A stretch of 64,000 nucleotides of DNA from Mermis nigrescens (lineage: Eukaryota > Nematoda > Enoplea > Mermithida > Mermithidae). The stretch is taken from the NCBI GenBank assembly GCA_036768485.1, contig JAVLUZ010000644.1:124001-188000 (forward strand), written 5' to 3'. How positions within the stretch are numbered: position 1 is the stretch's first letter; each line of letters begins with the position of its first letter. This document shows, piece by piece, positions 36,001-51,000 of the stretch. The translations under genes and the position numbers were made by a program. The notes beneath the pieces are model-generated. The model ran no database searches. It was given only the letters and a program-made list of their open reading frames with translations, and was not told the DNA's origin.

Positions 36001-39000
36001 ACAGTAATACAATTTGCAAAGCTAACCTTTCTCCGAAATCGCAAGCTGATGAAAATTCACGGGAGCTTCGACTGCTTTCAGTGGACGTTTGCGATGTCCA
36101 GCTGACGGGTCTATCAATCCGTATCCTACTGGAAATATCTGAAAAAAGCTAGCATAATATTGACCTAAAATTTAGCATATGAAGGATACAACTGCATTAA
36201 ATTGAGCGGCCTTTCTTGATAATAATAAATGAGATCAAGAAAAAATGGCAAATAATTACTTTGTTGGTTTCAAAAAATGGGTTGTAGGGAATTTTTTGAG
36301 CACAAGCTCATTATGAGCTGCAGAGTTCGTGTCCGAAATTCATTTCTAAGATTGCATATCAATTGCTGAGACAACTGAAACACTTTAACATTCGAAGAAA
36401 CTTATTTAGATTTTTCATCGTTTTTGATAAGTTTTTATTTTTTAGTATTTTTTTGAAATTTCATAAACCTGATTGCTGCTCTTTGAGGGCGTAAAATGTG
36501 TCGGCTATCAGACTCTTCATTTTAGTCACCCATTCGTTTCTAGTTTCGTGATCAGTCGGTTGCATCACGTAAACATCTTGTCGACCTTCGGTCCATAACT
36601 CGAAACGTAAGGGATTGCCTTTCACGTGCTCTGTTAATCCGAGAGAATTGATCTAAATTTAAAAAGTTTGAAATTTTTCAGTCAGTGAAAGAATTCTGGC
36701 TAGCATAATTTCAAATCAGTCGTACGTGCTAAATAAAGAAAAACCATAGCTGAAAGTCTTTTCTTTAGGCAAAATGCCAAAATCTGAAGCCGAAACGGTC
36801 TGAAAAATTAAAGAACAAAATAATGCAAAAAACAATATAAAAGAGAAAAAATAAAGTTTACCAGTAGGCAGCCAAAAAACGAAAAAGGAAGAAAAACTAA
36901 ATATAAACTTTTTACTCAATTAACTTCGAATTTTCTATTCAGTAACATTGAGTTGCTGAAAATTTGAAACATTAAAAATTAAACAAAAAGTGACAAGTTC
37001 AAAAAAGGAACAGAGATGCATTACATTATTATTCTCAAAATAAACTAAAAAAACATCAAATTTGCAAATGTAGCAAGCATAAAATTAAGCAGGTAATGAA
37101 ACAATCATTACGACTATAAATTCGATGGATAATAAATGTAATAAATGGATACAATAAATGAAAAATATATGGATAAAACAAATGGATATAAATAAGTAAT
37201 ATAAAAAATAACGTGAATAAAAAATGATATAAAAAATAAGATAAATATAAATAAATGAATAAAACATAATATAAATAAATATGGATAAATGGATCATAAA
37301 AAAATAGTAAATTTTTTGATGAAAATAGGGCAATATGATGCCAAAAATGTATTTTAGCGCAGCCTTTCAAGATGATTCAACATTTTTACCAGACTTTGAG
37401 GCCAGTTCAGCTTAAAAAGCTCTCTGGCAGACCTCTTTCAGGCCGACTATGCTGTGAATCTGAGAATGAGACTAATTTATTGATTCATTTGCGAAAAAAT
37501 ACTAAAACTATTACCAGCAGCTGAGATTTGAATTCGTAGAATTCTTGGGCGCACGGGGGCGACTGCCGCCGGCATTTACAAAAAAGCACAGTCGTATTGT
37601 ACAAAAACACGTGACGATTTTGTATTTTGGCCGCTCTTCGAAGACGCAATGCTTTGTCATTATGCTTTTTGTGTTGCCAGACGGAAAATTTCGCTTGCAA
37701 TAATACGCGACCAAGCGATGAGAGATCACCCTAAAACGATGATATAAGATAAAAAGTGAATTAGAATGTGAAAAAATAAATACCAAACTTAAAAATAAAT
37801 AAAATAAATAAGAGATACAATCCATATGCTAGAAAAATATTTGATTCGTAACAATTGTATGAAAGCAATTTGAGTTATTCATGTATTGGTTAAAGCACTA
37901 CTGATACAATTAGTTTCCAACGAATTTACATCGCATAAATTGTCATATTACCGAAATTTTGATCATATCATATCATTTATTTGATGTTATTTCGATTTGG
38001 TAAACCTTAAATGGTTCTTTGAACTGATTTTAAATCTTCAAATTCTAAAAAATGCCATCTACTTTTTGTTCACACGAATGTCATATTTCTCATGCTTTTA
38101 TTCCTACAATGCTTGTTTTGTTCGTTATTCATTCGATTCAAAAATAACTTTTTGATTTTATTTTCAATATGAAGTTTAAAAAGGTACTTAGTGATAAGGA
38201 GGAGCCGAATAAAGTTTTAAAACAAAGAGTTAAAAATGAAAAATAAACTAATAACAAGAAAAGTAAGTCACTAATCTTTTAACGAGGCTTGTTAGACTAT
38301 ATTCTAAGGTAAAATTGAGCAGAACTTGCTGTATCAATTTTTAAAATGACAGACACTCTTTCATGCAAATTCAAAGAGCTTCACTCAAACTTGAAAATGA
38401 CACATTTGACAGCTTCATGTCACAATTAGCAATAAATGCGTAGAAATAAATTCTCGATTACTCAAAAGTACCATAGATTACAAGTGTTTCTTACCGGGTA
38501 GCCCGATATAAATGTTTGATGCATGGAAGCATTTAAGTTTCGAAGCAAGTCAAGCATGGAAGCTAAAGCTTGTTCAACTTCGAACGAATCATCGGTGTCT
38601 TTACATGATTTAGCAAGCTCCTAAAATGCAATATTTTGTGATAAATTCGCTAAGACTAAACGTGTGACCTAATAAAAATACTACAACATTAGTCAGCCAA
38701 TTAATTAATAAAATAGTTATTAGTTATAGCAGAAACAAACGTGAAGTAAGATGAATTGTACGAGAATGAAGAATAGCATAAAAAATTATAATGTCAAATA
38801 AGGTGTACGTACTGTTGCATCAATGATTTCCAAAAATATATCCATCATCCTAGAGTAATTAGGATTAAAGGAAACCATGTCAACAAGAAAGTCATGTCTT
38901 TAATTCATGAAATGTAGAATGAGAATAAAACAGATTAAAAAAAGATAATAGTAGGTGATATTCATGGTTATTTTGCGTCCAGACCTCATAAAGGACGGAA

Positions 39001-42000
39001 AAATTTTGCGAGAAAACGAAGTAAAAGTCCGGTCAAAAAGTAATAAGGGTCTAAATGTATTTCGAAGAATTACTTGAATCTATGACAGAGCAGAATTTAC
39101 TTTTGCGTAAGACTGCCTAAGATTAGCAATGCATCCATTGTAGCACTAACAGCTTAGAGAAAAACTCACGCCAAAGCCCAATTAATTTAGTTTTAGCTTC
39201 TAAAGAATAAAAAACTAGAGTTCGAAAATTTCTAAAAAATCTCATTTTGCATAAGGTTTCTCGAATAAAGTCAGATTTATACGGAATATGGACTATTTAC
39301 GTACGCATAATATCTAAAAACACCTAAACAAAACGAGCTAAAATCCCTTACCTTCAAAAGTAGCTGATACTTTGTGATACGCTGTACCGGCTTAAGCAAA
39401 TAAGACCCTAAGGGAAGCATATGGCCCGCGCTTCTTTGGCATTCCTAAGAAATAAAAAACTTCAAAAGATTTAAAAACGTCAACAAATATGATCAATTCG
39501 AAGAAACTTACGTGAAAGTATGGATGATTTTCGCCAATCTCCGCTCGGAATGCGTCGCTGCGAGGCTTATTTTGACAATAAATATTATACAAGTAGAAAT
39601 AATCTAAATTGCTTAAAAAGCAGCGGGCCACTAATTTAGCTAAAGAGTTAGCGTCTCTCTGCTGGCAATGGATAGCCATTAAGCTTTTATAGAAGCGTTC
39701 GGCGTGAAAGCTGTGAATTTCGCGTAAATTTCCGAAAAGCAACGCTTTTTGGCAATCCGCCAAACTTTGGCTGCTCGCCAAATTTCCACTGGACGCGCTT
39801 TTCGAAGACGGCCCATTACTAGTGACGCCGAAATCGTAAAATTCGAATTTATCAGCGTAATGTTCTAAAATGGAACTCAATTCCTCGACGTAACTTCTTT
39901 CCGTACTCAATAATTCGTCGATTATGTGCAAAGTTTTCGTAGAATCTTCGCAATTTGACACGCAAACCATCGAGCCATCCAACGGTATTGAAGTAGCCAA
40001 GAAGGACGGCAACGAACTTTTCCGATTGTACGCTGACGGCGACTGATAAATGTGTCAAGAAAAACTTTAAGAGACGAAGTCAAAATTTACCTAAATAGAT
40101 CTGATTTTCAAATGCATTCCAAGTGCGTGCATGACCATAAAAGTGGTGAAAATCGTCGGAAAGTAAGAGATTATAATGAATAACATTGTGTGTGACCACA
40201 CATGTAACGGGGGATTCTCCAAAAACGTTGGTTGTCCCCCCCCCGATTTTAAGAAAAACTGAATTTTTTGGCCGTTTTTAGGTGCTTTTTGGCCTAGATT
40301 GGAGGCCATTTAATCCCCCACCCTCCCTTAAAATGGCCGCGACCCCCCATCCAAAATTTCGAGCCGTTACTTGTACGAGTATGTATGTGACAATTCATTC
40401 ATCTTGAAGGGGCTGTTATTTGTCAATTAGAAAATCACTACAGAACCATTTTCTTATTTTCTGTTATCATTTCCTCTCGATTTCTATGCGAGCAGGAATA
40501 ACTTGGAAGTAAATGTATAGACAAAGTCAGGAAACCTTCATGATTGTCCTACTATCGAAGAATCCCAAGAGAATACGATTTAGATCAGACAGATAACCGC
40601 GTTGGTGTGTCTTGAGAATTTAAGAGACATACTTCAACATTTAACTTCCCTGAATAACACTTTATTGCTAAACAAAACATAATTCTCGATAGAATTCTAC
40701 GCTTTATGTACAAACATAGACGGCTGGGGTGTCAGGCGGCCCAGCGGACAACCAGATCGAGTTGAATGGCTGAAAAATTTATATAAATATCAAAATCGCA
40801 TGAAACTACCGCAATTCATAGTTTACAGATGGATTTTAAGTTTTATTATAAAGTTTTAATTTTTGCTCTTTTTAGCTAAAAATCGTATTTTTCACAAAAC
40901 ATTTTCTCCTTTCATCTTCTGAAGGTCCAGCTAGTCAAACCCACGCATGAGCACATCGGCTTATGAATTTACCATAGCTGCGTGAGCTTTGTTGGCATCT
41001 GAATTTCTAATCGCCTCATTAGTTTGAGGACTAACCGCTCCGATTGGCTTTTGTACTTTAGGCGATCGTGCGCATTTGTGCAAAAATAGTTTTCGACTTT
41101 CGCACATTCTTTTTATATCTGATATACGCACGCTAACTTGAAACAAAATGGTGTGTGTTAATGAAACTTTTATTTTGCAGACTTTTTTCACAATCTACTG
41201 CATCGGACGTACAAAACAATAAATTGCAATTATAATCTTTATCAATCTACCGTTTTCGTCTTGATGAGCTTTGTATTGATTTAGGCAAGCCCTTCATCAA
41301 GGATAATTCATACATTAGACCAGAATTAATTTCTGCTGAAACGGAAATTAAATTACTTACACTTTATGACTACCAATCAAATCATAAAACAGAGCTGAAT
41401 GTAGTAGGATTAACACCCGATTTTCATATAGTTCTTTAGACATAACATGGACTGCAGTTTTTTATATTCGGCAAAGATTTTTCGGATGGTACAAAGCCTT
41501 TTCAGGGTCGCTGATCTTTGAGCATGCTGAAAAATTTATGAATTTTTCAAATTATTCAAATTTTTCCAATATTTTTAACATTATGCGTTTCTCCATCAAT
41601 AAAAATGCTAAATCGAGTCTGAAAAAGTAGGAATGCTAAAATTTTCGACGCTTCGGTCCGAACCAGCTAATTTCTGTCTTTTATCATAAGAAGCTTGGAT
41701 CAAAAATAGTAATATGGGTCGAAAAATGCAGGCTGATTTACAATTTGCTATAAATTTTTTACTTTTAAGGAGCTTTCTTGACATGTAAAAAGCAGTCGTT
41801 ATACGAGTGATTCGAACAGACTGCTTCAGATTCAAATAAGATTAGAATTTACCGGCTAACTTAATTAAGAATTAGACGGTCGACTAGTTTGTTCTATAAT
41901 TTTATCAGTCTGACTCCGATAGGTGCAGAACTGCTTTACTGTTCAATGCGAGAGGCATTACCATCAAATATGAACACTGTTATCATCTAAGAACCGTTAG

Positions 42001-45000
42001 CTGGCTTTAAAGGATAACTATTTTCATTTTTATCCATTCTCTAATGCCTGTTTCAATTTAGAGCGGCATGAATCTTTCGGACTCGTATTGCTATATGTTT
42101 TACGTGTTTTACGTAGGTTACGAAAAATTTCATTATTGTCGTCAATGTTACTTATACTCGCACGATCGAAAACGTGGCGTTATTAGATGTTTCATTATAA
42201 TCATTTATACTCTTCAAGATATGAGATAATAAAATATTAAAAATTAAAAAATACCAATTATTCGATAAAAATGGGCAGTGCTATGCTAATCCAGCTGATC
42301 TTGAAAAAATAATGCGTGATTTGAATCAAGCGATAAAAAATGATACCAAAGATGCTTTACGATACAGAAGAAAATGATTGTGTTGACTATTTACAATTAT
42401 AAGGAAATTGCACGATTATATGAAATATGCAAAGTGATGCGAATGATATGACTTATCCATGAAAAGTGCCTTGAAAAACGAATAAAAGCTGAAACTCTAA
42501 AAAGATTTCAAGCATCTATCTTAAGTAAGGATCGAAATATCGAGTACATTTATTTCATACATTACAAAACATTCCCTCGAGGCTTAATTAAGGCACGAGT
42601 AGATAAATCGAATAAGTATGTTATGCGGTGTGCTTGCATTAATAGCTTTTCTTGAATTGAGTACCTACCTAGCGCAAAACTTGACAAAAGTGCGCTGAAA
42701 AGGATGAACAATCAGGAACAAAGTGTGATTTGCATAAATAAAGTAGCTACGACTGATATATTTTAGTAATATCATACAAACTTTATGCTTCCTAATTAAT
42801 TATAATAGCAAGTTCGATCTTGACTTTTCGAGCCAATAATTCACATTTCATCAGATGTTTTTAAGAATGAGCATATCCATTATCGTTGATGAAATACATA
42901 AGTGTTCAAAGCTATTAGTGAAGAACATTAGTTTTTTATCATTCAAAATGTTTCAAAGCATGAGCTGAAATATGGCAATAAATAATTTGAAATAAGCGCC
43001 TCAATCCTTCAACTTTGAAGTATTCTAAGCCAATGAGCGACTGTTGCATGCGTGTCTTAAAAATGCATTTGACGTATAATTATTGGAGATGCTTTCTTTC
43101 CGTCAGGATAAACAAACGGTTCTAGACAATAGAAAATTATAACATAATTATCATTAAAATATACGAATAATTAAGTAAAAAAATAAGAGAGGTGTGGTCT
43201 ATTTCGAATCAGAATTGCGGCTATTTCTGAAAGAAAGAAAGAAGAAATCGATTTGCATTTAATTGAATTGACTCAAATAGAATTGAATTAAATTGGATAT
43301 TTTATTTTAAAATTGATAAAGTTTATTAAATAAAAAATATTATATTTTAATGAAAAAATTGAATTTGTGGTTTTTTATTTTAACAATTGTACAATGTGGC
43401 AAAATGAAACTTACGTTTATAATTTTTATGACACTTAAAACAAGGGACGGCTAGTGCTGGTGTAAGATTAGCCATACAGCGCCATTATTTTCATTATTTT
43501 ATCATACTACAACAAATGAAAAAAATTATTTCCAATGCAGAATGAAATTATTCATTAATCAATCAGGCGTTGCTTTTACATCAACAGAAAACCAAAAGCT
43601 GCATTTAAACAACAATTTTTTACTGTCAATATAGTAAAAGCACTAGAAACGGCTTATATTCTTAATTGACAATCATTATTTTCGTGAATTTTATGTGATT
43701 GTATGTATCGTATCGGACGCAATGCAATTTACGTTTCTAATTCAACAGATTCTATGAATGTTTATCGTTTTATTAAAATATCACTAAAAACTAGAAACAA
43801 AATCGATTTGAATAACGCTAACGAAAAGAAAGCCGCTTGTGGCTTGCTCGACAATAATAAAAAAACTCATGCACGACAGCAGAAATTTATCACTTTCTTG
43901 CTTTCAATTAACGTCGACTTCATTATTTTGTTTTTGTAACGTTTGCTTAACTTTATCTTGGATCGCGTTAAAATTTTTCTGTATAAAAATTTAAAATTAG
44001 GTTTAATGATATACTCAAAATTATCAAAACCGCAACATCAAATTGGTAAAATCAGGGGCCCATTGCACCAAACTAGGAGTGTTGGAGGTAGGAGTTCAGG
44101 AGCAAGTTTACTCTAGGCTTAGGAGTTTCCTAAATCGGGTTTCACCACTTACTCATAATCTAGGAGTAATTTTTTCATAGTAAACCCTCTTTACTCATAG
44201 ACTCCTATTTAGGAGTTATCTTCAGGAGTAATTTTAAGAGTATTTCTAAGAGCGTTATGTCCGTAAATTTCCGAGCACTTTCAGTCAATTCAGCAAAGCT
44301 ATTGGGTAGTTTATGACTCTACGCCAAATTTTCATTAATAAGCTAAACAACGGATTGAATTTTCCGACAAACATTAGACTTATGCAAACCATGTGCATCA
44401 CCGGCAATACGGTGAAATCCTCCGGTAGCTAAGAATCTTAGGGCTGACAAAATCTGTTGCGTTGGAGAAATGCCCTGTAACTCTTCGGCTGTAAAAACGA
44501 TCCAATATTAAGCAAGTGTGTTCCGTTGCTTGCTGTGACAGTCGAAAACATTCTTTGAAATTATCGAAACCTGCTTGCAGACTTAAAAGGACCGATTCAA
44601 TACAAGCCATTGCTTTGCAAAGACTAGGCCTCAATTTACTCCTATAAAACACTCCGAGTTGTGATGCAACCCGCGTTAAAAATTAATCCTAAAATGACTC
44701 CTAAAACGCCCTCTTTGCTCCGAATTTTACTCCTACACTCCGAATTCAGGAGACTCGTAGCACTCAGAAGGTGCAAACCAAATTTACACCTTTACTCGGA
44801 ACTCCGACTCTCTTAGTTTGGTGCAATGGGGCCAGGAACTGTAATTTCGGTGAAATGAACAAAGACTCTAAAATCAGCTTGTGCTGATTATCTACAGTAA
44901 AGACATAAAAAGGTACTGAAGCAAAGTAATGCACTAATAGTTATATCCGAATATACCACGTCTAAATAGGAACTATATAACGCGGTGTATATTTGCTAAA

Positions 45001-48000
45001 TTATTTTTAAAGTGAGGTATAAGAAGTAAAATTAATAAATATTTATTTCGAAAAAGACAACAGAATTTAGAGAAATTATTGCCAACAATATAGCTATTTA
45101 TTATTTTTTGCGGCATTCGTGATTCACTAGTTTTTGATTTCTACCGCTCGCCTAGCTTAATTTGATCAAATCTAGTATATTATTTCATAATTCGCAATAG
45201 ACATGACACAGTCCCGAAAAACAACAGAGAAAGTAATTTTTGCAAAAGGTAATTCAATCCAAATTACTTGATTGATTAACGCCGACGAATCAGTGGTCGT
45301 CATGAGTACCAAAGCTTTCAACTCAGGACCTCTATTCAGCCGTAAAGAATCCAATTGCAAAGTTTTCCAGATAGATAGAAAATCTTCCAATTTTCGTTGC
45401 ATTTCCAAATTTTCCTCCCTACTGCCCGGCTCCAGCGGCAAATTGGTCAACAAATCGACTCCCTTCGAGCACCATATGTTGGCCTGAACCAAAGAACGAT
45501 ATAAAGCAAACAAAAATATAAACGTACGATAAGAATGAAGGGCAAAAATACCATCCGAACAAGCATAAAAGACAAAAATGTATTTCATATATGTACGCAT
45601 AAGAATTATAGGAGTTATGTCGCAAATGGAACTTGACAACGGTAATTATGCTTCAATAGCACTATTTTTGACGTTTCTGATGATGAACTTTCATTCTAGG
45701 ACGTTAAAACATTGAAAAATTTAAATTCAAAGCATGAGTAAAAAATTGAAATCTGGAGCGACACTGAAAATTTGATAGTTTCTTTTAAAAGATTGCTGAG
45801 AACGCCTTAAATAGGACATTTTATAAATTTCATAGAAAATCTAATTTACAGGGGATCAGCAACATTTACAAATAGTAAGCAGCTATTCCCTTAACCCTCA
45901 AAACACGTACGTTCTTTACGAAAAAATAAAAGAGAAAGTGTTTGAAAGTCCATTATGCTAATCTACTTCATAGTGAAAAAGGTCAACTCTAGAATGACTT
46001 TCTTATCAAATACTTTTATGTACTTTCGCAGCTTATTTGAGCTATTTGAAGCCTAGTGTAAAATTAAACTACAACTATTGCAGAAAATAAAAAGAATCTT
46101 TAGATACATACTCGTAGAAAATATCACAACTAACATAAAATAATAAAGGAGAATAATAATAAATGATGATAAGCGAAACATCTCGCATGCGAAAAATCGA
46201 AAAAAATGAGGCAATATTATGTATTAGCTTGAAAACTAGTTAGCTGCGGAAGAAACCGAGTAGGTCGGCTTGTTTGCTGCTTTTTAGCTTTTTTGCCCAT
46301 TCATCGAACTCATGTGGGCTACTTACTATATTAAGTTGCGAACAGTTGTGTCAAATGTTGAAGCATATGCTATTGATATTCGGCGACAAGTGTTCGTATA
46401 AAGCTTGAGTTGCGTGAATGAAATTCGGAAAATGACTTAAGCCTACTCGATAGACAGCTTGTGCGTCAAATTTAATGCGGCCCAGTACTATTTACGACCT
46501 TATAGTAAAGCAACAAACGTCATTGACTTTTATGAACTATGTACAATAAAGTTCAGTGGATTAGTTTGACCATTTGTTCACTTATTAATAACCAGCGCCA
46601 TTCGTGCTCGAACTTCGACGTTTCTTGCTAAGTCAGTTTATTCAGTGGCGGATCATCTATTAACGTCCAAAATGTCGTTTTTTGCCCTTGTACATTGTCT
46701 TATTTGAAATAAATTTTTTTTCAAATTTTTGGCAATTTGTGCATAAATTGCTAAAATTTCATTCTTTAGCGAAAATCTGGCGCCAAAAAATTCACGAAAT
46801 TACGGTAAAAAGACATTAAGACGTTTAGAGACTCAAAAATCTTCGCTCATTCTCCTGTATTAACGCATTTGGAACAACATATACTAGAACAAGCCATTGA
46901 AGCAGTTGACACGAAGTACCGGAAATTTTTAGAATTTATGCCAAAACTGGAAGAAAACTATGCTGAGTTATTTATGCTCTAAAAATCCTTCGAAACATCA
47001 TGAAAAAGTTCGTTGCTACAAAGTACAAATGTGCGCAAATATACAGGATGGTCTAATATATTTTGTTTTTCTACACGTATACCAATTCTTAATCAAACAA
47101 CATAAAATCTTACCAGAATGTGAAAAAAATGTAGAATGAAACCATCCGGATGAAAATAAATGCTCAAACTTACAAGCGGTAGAAAAGAAATATAGTACAG
47201 ATCTTACAGTAGTTTTCACAATGGCCAGTCAAAGTTGTTTCTACAATTAATTTCGTTTGAACAGTCGCCTCATTCGCAGGACGGGTTCCCTAGTGAAATA
47301 AAAAGTTTCTCTTTTTGACGCTATTTCTCCCAGAGAGGGTGCCTCAACTTTGACACATTTGAACTTGATTTTAAGGAGGGATGCCATGGCAGAAAAGGGT
47401 ATTTTTTATAAAAGGCTCACTTATTGCGAATGAGATTTCTCTGAAACCGGGCCAAGGCGGTGTGACAATATGTAAATAAATCACGTACAATTAAGCATCG
47501 TAGCTCACCATCTACACATAAGCGTAAAGGGCCTGCAACCTCAGAACTGAATGATCCCCGAAAATCGATAGTCCCAGACTTCAATTTTGGTGCTATTTTC
47601 GGCGATTTGGCCCCATTGGACCCCCCAGAATTCCGGTTGCTGCCCATGTACGCTTACCACGCTAATCTGCTCGTGCATTTGTTTAGACAAGCGTAAAATT
47701 TCCAGTCTCCTTTGCAAGGCGTTCTGCAGGGCGTCTTTCATACGATACAGTTCGTCGCATTTCGGCTTCAAGCTACCCTCCAGCAATTCCTTCTCTTGAT
47801 CCATCAACAATTCGTCCCCACGTACTTTCAACGATTCTGACGCCCTGATATCTTCCTGCTGATAGTAAATTTGCCTAAATTTGTGTGCCATTGTCAATAA
47901 ATCAACAACAACAAAATGGTAAAGTCGTTGGTCAACTGAAGCAATTATTAAATTATGGCGTCTTAAATACGGAATATGGCATTTGTAATTACAGGTCGAA

Positions 48001-51000
48001 AATTCTAAATGCGTGACCTAATTAATACAGGAAAAGTGAGAAAAAAGTTTTCGAGTTATTTGCGCGTTTTTATAATTCGAAACAGGTTCTACAAACCAAT
48101 TAAGTGTACGCGAATTAAGGCGTCCAAAAATTAGCGAACAATACTGTCTAATACAATGTAGTACATTGAACTATAAAGTTTATAAAGATGATTTAGTGCG
48201 TGAAGCAGAAATTCATATATTACATTGATTGATTGAATTATATAACAAACAGTAAATAAAATTTTGTATCCTCTAAAGTGAATAAAATGGTTTTAAGTCG
48301 CGAAAATAACTAATTTGTTATCGATATACATATTAACCGTTTATTTGACTTGCTTCAAGGTTAGCAATGATTGTGTAAGTGATTTTAGAATGCGACCGGT
48401 TATCTTTCACAATGTCATCCGAGGTCATCTATATCCAATTTCAGGCGAAGCATTTTAACATTTCATAAATTATTTGGAGGCCGTCGAGTAGCGCGGCGAG
48501 ATAAAGTACGAAAAACAATCGAATACTTCAACTTTTACCAATTTTAAACACGCGAGCGTCTGATTGTGATAAATTGCGCACTTGATAACGGCCCGGGTTA
48601 CCGCACCGATGTTAAAAACTACAAAAATGTCCAATTTAAGGTTCGAATGAGATAACGGTAGTTACGTAAATTCAAGTCAGTTGAGCAGAGTATCACTCTT
48701 AATGATTTGAAAAAAATGGGGATTGATTAATTTAAAAATAGAGATTAGTCTTAAAATCAGCAATTTATTAGCAAATCATTACTTCATCAGCAAAATATAC
48801 AATCAAAAGCTTGTTAGTGAATAGTTTTGTATTAGATCGGTCGTCACACGAGGATTTCGAATTTTGGATTTTACAGATTATAAGGGACTTCTTTTTATTT
48901 CAAAATTTTATGGATTTTACAGGAAATTTACGCTCTCTCTCCTCCAAAATGATGACCAAAAATGTATCAGAACCTGACATACATATTAGGGCTTGGAATG
49001 TAGACTCCAGAATGGAAAAATAGGACATTTGTCAGTAAAAATGAGGCGATATCACGGTTAAAAATAGATAAAAATCGAAAATTTTTCTGCTCAAGTGTTT
49101 GAAATTAACCAGAAACTGCCAATTATCATCATTTTTACGCTATTATAGCATTCGTACCAGTTTTTGTGGTCATTTAGGTTCATAAAATCTCTCTCGTCGA
49201 CCTTTCTTAGACCGGCTATGTTGCGCATCGATGGTCAGGACATATCATTGGTCGGAGAATTGAGACAGTCGGAGAAAAGGGGCAGAACGATTCAAAAAAA
49301 CTAATGTTCCGTTGTCTTATATAATCTTTTGAAAACTTTCGAGAAATTTGCGGAAAAACATCTGTTTTTAAAACAAAATTAAGCAAGTATCATAAGTCGG
49401 ACTGATGTCGGACTCGTCTATTAAAAGTGAGCGAGCCTAATAGACTTCATTCAGATAATTATTTGCGAAAATGAGCAAAAATCGCGAGCAGTCTGCGCAC
49501 TTTATCGTAGTCTGAGAAAAAGTGGGATAATTTAAAATACTTTACCTCTGCTCTTTCCATATAACTTCTGTGAATGGATATCAATGCATTGACAGCGTCG
49601 ACGGTGTCGCCAACTGCCCGATTTTCTTCCAAATATAGCATATGCTGAGCGAAATTCGCTTGTAACTGCAATAAATAATTAATAATGATTAATTGATTAA
49701 TGATTAATAATCAATTAATTGAAAACTAATTAATTAGTGACTGCAATTAATAATGTGCATTAATAATGAATTGCCGGAACATAGAACTTAGCGAGTCCAT
49801 CATTATCAAAGGTAGCGCGTTAGAGCATACCTATTATATAGCCGGTACCCCAAACATATGTCTCCCCCTACAGCTATAACGGGGCACTTCTGTATTGCGC
49901 GGTTTTTAAAAGATAGATAACAAAAAAATTCGATGTAGCAATTTCTTATTTTTTTATACTTCTACCCTGTGTGTAAAGAGCGTGTAAATTTTTACTGTAA
50001 CGTTATAACATATCCTTTTTTAAATTTTGGTCGGCCACACGACTTTTCGAACTCACTTTTGCATTCTGCTTGGTTTGGTTTTTTTAAATGTAGACAACTG
50101 ACTAAGCTCAAAACCAGTTTTTTTTATTTCTTTTCAGTGACTTATTTCCAAAGTGTCATTGTAAAGAGTGTAAAGAATCTGAGAGCCTGTTTTTTGTCTG
50201 CAAACGACTCCGGTTATGAGTCCCAAGAAATTTATTCCAGCAGAAATGTAATACGACTCAAGGGCTGCTTTTGACTTGCCAGCAAAGTTTTATACACTCA
50301 ATACGGAGTTAGATCCAGAAGTTTAAAGTTTACACACCAGTGGATGGCGTAAAAAACGGGTTTTGTCTCAGAATATTTCGCCAACTTCTTCGCTTATAAG
50401 TCATCACAAGTTGAATAGAATAAAAATAAGGTACGTTCCAAGGGCTACACGTTGCATTGAAATTTTTAACTACTTTAACTTTATCATGTCAAATTATAAC
50501 GAACGAGATACAAATTTGGCATGATTTTTCGTTAATTCTCGTGCCACTAGTCCAATTCCATTTACGGTCAATAGAACTTCATTTCCTTTTTATAATTTTT
50601 TTGCTGAGTTATACTTATCATCATACACCTTCTTGGGGGAGGGGTTTGGAGGATTTGACCCCCCGCAGAATGGCTGCTGACCCCCCGCAAAATAGCTGCG
50701 ACCCCCAGAATCGTCGATTTTTTTGAAAAATTGTAAAAAGGGTGCTTTTTAAAGCGTTCTTAACTCATTTTTTGGCTAAAACATCTCGGGTTTTCGTTGC
50801 TTCGCGCCACATACACATTTTGTGAGTGTGACTATACTTTGTTCATTTTTCTCGATTTTTTTCAAATTTTTTTTTGTTTTTATGTTCTAGAAAGAACGAG
50901 TATTGTCCGAAACGTCCAAAAACAGTGTTTTTGGCGAGTATCCGACGGTTTTTAGCCCAAAAAGGACACTTTTTGAAAATTTTTAGGGCCTTACTACTCA

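Larger units (their letters stand above)
41137..45267 (-). other. MCF2L: Rho GEF intron 10
   Basis: 4.1 kb with an E remnant, the TPR-like relic and the Harbinger element. A small missed exon here could repair the phase problem, but none was found. Confidence 0.7.
45484..47657 (-). other. MCF2L: Rho GEF intron 9
   Basis: Contains a diverged M copy and a K fragment. A family B-like relic (GACGTTTCTGATGATGAAC, near 45670) is also present. Confidence 0.65.

Noticed and set aside
36716..37370. Hydrophobic minus-strand frames that look like membrane proteins
   Set aside because: Low-complexity AT-rich intron sequence (ATAAATGG-type words) between Rho GEF exons 15 and 16.
46814..46981. 55-codon coding-like plus-strand frame (EQAIEAVDTKYRKFLEFMPK)
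   Set aside because: The region aligns with the non-coding family M element at 9171-9750, so the open frame is probably chance.
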